Below are positions 43,036 to 47,096 of a DNA stretch of 47,096 nt, piece by piece; the stretch's first letter is position 1; every line of letters starts with the position of its first letter. The DNA is from CAYRTV01 sp046483285. GTDB taxonomy: Bacteria; Acidobacteriota; Aminicenantia; Aminicenantales; Aminicenantaceae. Where the stretch lies: assembly GCA_046483285.1 (NCBI GenBank), contig JAWODN010000010.1, forward strand, positions 1-47,096, in the 5' to 3' direction. The position numbers and the translations under genes are program-made. The notes under the pieces are model-generated. The model saw only the letters and a program-made list of their open reading frames with translations. It did no database searches and was not told the DNA's origin.

Positions 43036-46000
43036 CATCCCAAACATCGGACAAAAAGAACCGCTCCTTTCAGAAAAAACGCGCCATATGCGGAATTTGC
43101 CCGGCTGGATGCTGGGTCAACGTCGAACTCAAAAACAGAAAGCTGGTGGGTATTGAGGCGGATGAATCCCATCCCTTGGGGATGATATGCAAGAGGGGAG
43201 AGCATGCTCCCGAAATTGTTTATTCAAAACACCGTTTGAAAAAGCCTTTGATGAGAACCGGCCCCAAAGGAACGTTCCAATTTAAACCCATCACCTGGGA
43301 TCAAGCTTATACCGTCATGGCAGAGCAGCTCAACCGGATTAAATCCGAATCAGGCCCTGAGGCTGTTTCAATTTACACCGGCCGCGGTGCTTTTGAACTG
43401 TCTCTTTGTGATGTTTTCCAGCCTAAAGATGCGGCTGTTTCTTCAGCTTCCAGTGTTTTCTTTCCTTTCGGCTCTCCCAACACTATGGGGGTGGGGGCTT
43501 TATGCTATGTGTCTTTTGCCATGATCGCCCCTCATGTCACCATGGGACGGATGCTGATCAACATGTTCACGGATATAGAAAATTCAGATTTGATCCTGGT
43601 TTGGGGGGCGAACCCTTTCACGGATTCTCCCCCCTTAGACATGGCCCGGTTGGAATCCGCTTGCCGGCGGGGGGCTGACGTGGTGGTGATTGATCCCCGC
43701 TACACGGAAACCGCCAAACGCACCGGAGCCCAATGGATCCCCATCCGGCCGGGAACGGACGGAGCGCTGGCCCTATCCATGGTGCAGGTTCTGTTGGAAG
43801 AAGACCTCCATGATGATGGTTTTGCGGAGAAATGGACGGCCGGATTTGATGATTTGTCCCGTTATGTCCAACATTTCCGTCCGGAGCAGGTGGAACCGGT
43901 AACAGGGGTGAAGGCTGAAACAATCCGCCGCCTGACACGTTCCCTTGTCCGGGCTAATGGAGCGGCTCCGGTCATGTACACCGGCCTGGAGTATTCCAAC
44001 TCCGGGATACAAGCCATAAGAGCCGTTCTGACCCTGTTTGCGCTCTCAGGGAATTTGGATGTTCCGGGAGGGTTGTGCCTTTCCATGCCGCACTCTCATT
44101 TTCCCATCAACCGTGAAAACATTTTAGCCAACCCCGATCTTAAACACGCGGTCGCCCGGGATAAATATCCCCTTTACAGCCGGTACCGGGGAGAATCCCA
44201 CGCTTCCGGATTGGTTGATTCGGTATTGGAAGGAGAACCTTACCGCATTCGGTCTCTGATCGTTCATGGAGCCTCCATTCTCACTTCCTGGCCCCAGTCA
44301 CAAGTTTGGCGGGAGACTCTATCTAAGCTCGATTTTCTGGTTTCCATCGACCGCCAGATGACAGCTGATTGCGCTTATGCGGATATAGTTCTTCCCGCCA
44401 CCACCATGTTTGAGATCGAGTCCTATATGACCTACGGCCCTATATTCCGGATCCGGGAAAAAGTCATTGAACCGGTAGGGGAGGCCCGCGATGATTACCT
44501 GATCATGGCCCATCTGGCGGACCGTCTGGGATACGGACATCTTTTTCCTCAAACCAGAAAGGATATGCTGAAACACATTTTGAAGACGTCGGGATTCACT
44601 CTCGAGCAGGTGAGGAAAGCCGGCGGCACCGTTCAAATCGAATCTCCTGTCATGGAATACAAAAAATGGGAAAAAGGAAAGCTCAGACCGGACGGCCGTC
44701 CCGGTTTTGACACCCCCACCGGAAAATTCGAGATCCAATCCACCGTTTTGAAAGACTACGGCTACAACCCTCTTCCGGAATATATTGAACCTTCTGAAGG
44801 ACCGTTGACGTCTCCGGAGATGTTCCGCCGGTTCCCTTTGGTTTTTAATTCCGGAGCCCGGTCGCAAAGTTATTTCCGGTCACAGCATCACGGTATTCCC
44901 GGACTGGTGAAGGACCACCCTGAACCTATTGCGGAAATCAACCGGAAAGACGCCGAAGCGCGGGGCATTGAAAGCGGAGATCTGGTTTCCGTCAAAACCG
45001 GAAGGGGAGAGGTGCTTTTCAGAGCGCTGGTCTCGGAACATATCAAATCCGGTTCCATTGAATGCAATATGGGAGGCGGCGGACCGGTCGGGCCCGATAT
45101 GTGGAAAAAATCTAATGTGAACGAATTGACCGATTTAAGCAATTATGATTCGATTTCCGGTTTTCCTGTGTATAAAGCGCTGCTTTGTGATATCAAAAAA
45201 GTTTCACAGGGGAAATCACCCAAAGCGGTTCACCGGGAATTCGATTCCCACTCGCAGGTAAAGCTGGACAAGATCAAAAAAACACCTCCGGTCCGTCGCA
45301 TTTATCTCGACAACAATGCCACATCCGCTGTTCTGCCGGAGATAAAAAAGGCCATGTCTGAATATTTTGACATCTCCCACGGCAATCCTTCCAGCATCCA
45401 TCAACAGGGGAGGAAAACCAGAGAAGCCATTGAGCAGGCCCGGCGTCAGGTTGCCGCCCTGCTCAATGCCCCTCCCAGGCGTCTTATCTTCACCTCCGGA
45501 GGTTCGGAAGCGAATAATCTGGCCCTCAAGGGAATCGCTTTCCGCCATCTTCATTCTTCACGTAAAAACATCATCACCAGTGCGGTTGAGCATCCGGCTG
45601 TGCTGCAAACCTGCGCTTTTTTGGAACGCCTGGGATTTGATGTGACATATCTTCCTGTGGATGAATATGGAATGGTTCTTCCCGAAACATTGGAAAAATC
45701 GATAAACTCCGGCACTGTCTTGGTTTCCATTATGACCGCCAACAATGAAACGGGGACCATCATGCCGGTACAGGAACTGGCGGCGGTCGCACATGCCCAT
45801 GGGGCCGTTTTTCACACAGATGCCGTTCAAGCGGCTGGTAAAATTCCGGTGGATGCTGAATGCTGGGAGGCGGATCTTTTGACCCTATCCGGGCATAAAT
45901 TTCACGGACCTAAGGGAATCGGAGCTCTTTATGTTAAAAAGGGGCTGGAATTGGAGCCTTTGATCCATGGAGGAAGCCAGGAACAAGGATTAAGGGCAGG

Positions 46001-46454
46001 AACCGAGAATGTCCCTGCCATCGCCGGGATGGGGAAAACTGCAGAAACGGCTCTCAAATATTTAAAAACCATGCCGAAAATCAAACGGCTGCGGGACCGC
46101 TTGGAAACGGGAATAAAATCCATTGTGAAGGACGCACGCTTAAATGGCCATCCGGATAATAGGCTTCCCAATACCCTCAATATGATCATACCTAAGTACA
46201 GGGGAGAGTCACTGGCTATAGCCATGGATCAAAAAGGCGTCTCCTTATCTTCCGGCAGTGCCTGCAAAACCGGATCCCCGGAACCTTCCCCGTCCCTTTT
46301 GGCGATGGGGCTGTCGCCTGAAGAAGCTCATTGTTCAATTCGTTTATCATTGAGCCGTTTGACCACCTCAAAAGATATCCAGTCCGCTCTGAACGCATTT
46401 AAAACCGTTGTCGAAGAAATGGCAAGTACGGTTCGGTTTCTCCCATGCAAATAG
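43032..46454 (+). CDS. Molybdopterin oxidoreductase-cysteine desulfurase fusion; probable metallopterin-dependent ergothioneine synthase
   Basis: A 1140-residue two-domain enzyme. Residues 15-720 are a DMSO-reductase-family molybdopterin domain with a [4Fe-4S] motif (C20, C23, C27, C53), a probable metal-ligand region GSPNTMGVGALC (C158) and a full C-terminal pterin-binding part. Residues 755-1130 are a NifS/IscS-type desulfurase: LDNNATS, PLP lysine K956 in SGHKFHGPKG and the persulfide cysteine C1078 in SSGSACKTG. No twin-arginine signal is present, so it is cytosolic. With egtD upstream (ATGA overlap), this matches the ergothioneine synthase described from Caldithrix abyssi, in which sulfur from cysteine is moved to hercynine with the metallopterin domain. 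The function is inferred from architecture and context. Confidence 0.85.
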   Translation: MTSQTSDKKNRSFQKKRAICGICPAGCWVNVELKNRKLVGIEADESHPLGMICKRGEHAPEIVYSKHRLKKPLMRTGPKGTFQFKPITWDQAYTVMAEQLNRIKSESGPEAVSIYTGRGAFELSLCDVFQPKDAAVSSASSVFFPFGSPNTMGVGALCYVSFAMIAPHVTMGRMLINMFTDIENSDLILVWGANPFTDSPPLDMARLESACRRGADVVVIDPRYTETAKRTGAQWIPIRPGTDGALALSMVQVLLEEDLHDDGFAEKWTAGFDDLSRYVQHFRPEQVEPVTGVKAETIRRLTRSLVRANGAAPVMYTGLEYSNSGIQAIRAVLTLFALSGNLDVPGGLCLSMPHSHFPINRENILANPDLKHAVARDKYPLYSRYRGESHASGLVDSVLEGEPYRIRSLIVHGASILTSWPQSQVWRETLSKLDFLVSIDRQMTADCAYADIVLPATTMFEIESYMTYGPIFRIREKVIEPVGEARDDYLIMAHLADRLGYGHLFPQTRKDMLKHILKTSGFTLEQVRKAGGTVQIESPVMEYKKWEKGKLRPDGRPGFDTPTGKFEIQSTVLKDYGYNPLPEYIEPSEGPLTSPEMFRRFPLVFNSGARSQSYFRSQHHGIPGLVKDHPEPIAEINRKDAEARGIESGDLVSVKTGRGEVLFRALVSEHIKSGSIECNMGGGGPVGPDMWKKSNVNELTDLSNYDSISGFPVYKALLCDIKKVSQGKSPKAVHREFDSHSQVKLDKIKKTPPVRRIYLDNNATSAVLPEIKKAMSEYFDISHGNPSSIHQQGRKTREAIEQARRQVAALLNAPPRRLIFTSGGSEANNLALKGIAFRHLHSSRKNIITSAVEHPAVLQTCAFLERLGFDVTYLPVDEYGMVLPETLEKSINSGTVLVSIMTANNETGTIMPVQELAAVAHAHGAVFHTDAVQAAGKIPVDAECWEADLLTLSGHKFHGPKGIGALYVKKGLELEPLIHGGSQEQGLRAGTENVPAIAGMGKTAETALKYLKTMPKIKRLRDRLETGIKSIVKDARLNGHPDNRLPNTLNMIIPKYRGESLAIAMDQKGVSLSSGSACKTGSPEPSPSLLAMGLSPEEAHCSIRLSLSRLTTSKDIQSALNAFKTVVEEMASTVRFLPCK

Positions 46455-46600
46455 CCTGGCCTATTCATAAAAAAATGGCGTTGTATTTGTCAATCTTTCA
46501 TTAACTTCGACATTCATCATTCATAGTAAAAGCACAACCATCACGTTATTCCTTGCCGGTACTTCCTATTTATCGCCATTTTTTTACCCTTCGGGCGGGG
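46452..46600 (+). repeat. AT-rich half of the dispersed repeat, overlapping a stop codon
   Basis: The left end TAGCCTGGCCTATTCAT begins with the TAG stop of the upstream gene. A7TGGCGTT and ATCGCCATTTTTTT (about 46572-46585) bracket a core of about 90 bases that is unlike the cores of other copies. ACCCTTCGGGCGGG follows, as in the other copies. Instead of the usual GC-rich half, the 91-base hairpin module starts at 46601. Confidence 0.8.
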
Positions 46601-46644
46601 TCCTGAGGCCTGCGAATCAGGCCGTGAGGATCTTATTCGGCTTC
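46601..46644. repeat. Truncated copy of the 91-base hairpin module
   Basis: Matches 5753-5801 and 18149-18196 (CCTGAGGCCTGCGAA, GGCCGTGAGGATCTTATTC, GGCTTCG) and then stops. The expected continuation CTGATGAGCCGGTT is replaced by Fic-domain coding sequence. Confidence 0.75.
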
Positions 46645-47096
46645 GTCTACATCCATCCCTTCGAGGACGGAAACGGTCGTCTGCACAGGTTCCTGATGCA
46701 CCATGCGCTGGCCAGAAGGGGCTTCAGTCCTCCGGGGCTGGTCTTCCCCGTTTCCGCGACCATCCTGGAGCGGGTCGACGAGTACCGCAACGTGCTTGCT
46801 TCCTACTCGTCCGCTATCCTGCCCCTCATAAAATGGGAGCCCACGGAGGACGGAAACGTGTGCGTTCTCGGCGAGACGGCCGATCTTTACCGGTTCTTCG
46901 ACGCCACCCCGCATGCGCGGTTCCTGTACGGCTGCGTGGATCGGACGGTGGAGGAGGTGCTTCCGAGGGAAGTGGAGTACCTGCGGAGCCATGACCGGTT
47001 CCTCATGGGGATGGCGGGAATCGTGGAGATGCCGGCCAGGAAGATCGAACTTCTCCTCGAGTTCCTCCGGAGAAACGGAGGCAGTCTTTCGAACAG
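46636..47096 (+). CDS. Fic-family protein, partial (N-terminus missing, runs off the window)
   Basis: An open frame continuing to the window edge encodes the catalytic core motif of Fic proteins, IHPFEDGNGRLHR (46651-46689), preceded by FGFVY and followed by FLMHHALARRGFSPPG and a helical C-terminal part. Fic enzymes usually transfer AMP to a hydroxyl of a target protein, and all motif residues including the catalytic histidine are present. The 5' part is missing: upstream of FGF the frame is repeat sequence, so there is no real N-terminus or inhibitory helix. The coding is much richer in G and C, especially at third positions, than every other gene here. It is either a truncated acquired gene or a foreign contig joined at the repeat. 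Confidence 0.75.

Noticed and set aside
1..47096. CRISPR array, tRNA, rRNA, prophage or insertion-sequence transposase
   Set aside because: I looked for evenly spaced direct repeats, tRNA-like cloverleafs, rRNA and transposase motifs and saw none. The repeats present are dispersed inverted-repeat elements, not arrays.

Overview
The window reads as chromosomal sequence from a mid-GC, Gram-negative, probably anaerobic or facultative bacterium. Supporting signs are a lipoprotein pathway (lgt, lspA), several exported proteins with signal peptides, an Fnr-type regulator next to an Fnr-like operator and a ferredoxin-like gene, an oxygen-independent ergothioneine pathway, and large exported Asp-box proteins. 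This gene mix reminds me of Candidatus Aminicenantes or related deep-branching phyla. That placement is an impression from gene content, not a phylogeny.

Layout. 1-4 kb: TCA-cycle genes (malate dehydrogenase, fumarase beta subunit, a strong terminator, then sucCD). 4-9 kb, minus strand: exported M14 peptidase, DUF4405 membrane protein and an EF-G-like GTPase. 9-14.4 kb, minus: ileS, lspA, lgt and a RluD-type pseudouridine synthase. 14.4-16.9 kb, minus: nadB and nadC. 17-22.4 kb, plus: a flippase-like membrane protein, an octopine-dehydrogenase-family enzyme and the TldD/PmbA peptidase pair. 22.4-28.1 kb: nitroreductase, a HEAT-repeat protein paired with an HD-GYP protein, and a sodium/solute symporter. 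28.8-31.7 kb: NYN-OST-HTH protein, GAPDH and a phosphoribosyltransferase. 32-36.6 kb: exported M1 peptidase, membrane protein, Crp/Fnr regulator and ferredoxin-like protein. 36.6-41.8 kb: DUF2784 protein and homocysteine methyltransferase, divergent queH, and a 1056-residue exported Asp-box protein. 42-46.5 kb: egtD overlapping a gene that fuses a molybdopterin oxidoreductase to a cysteine desulfurase.

The most striking system is the last one. EgtD makes trimethylhistidine (hercynine), and the fusion protein has the architecture of the metallopterin-dependent ergothioneine synthase reported from Caldithrix abyssi. Together they look like a two-gene, O2-independent ergothioneine pathway.

The intergenic space is occupied by a dispersed, transposase-free repeat family. 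It has an AT-rich half with a 14-bp inverted repeat whose arms covary between copies, a GC-rich hairpin half, and outer ends that are inverted repeats of each other. Other hairpin modules are inserted in or beside it. The final 450 bases differ sharply in composition: a GC-rich Fic-domain fragment begins exactly where one repeat module breaks off. This may be a recombination junction or an assembly chimera.
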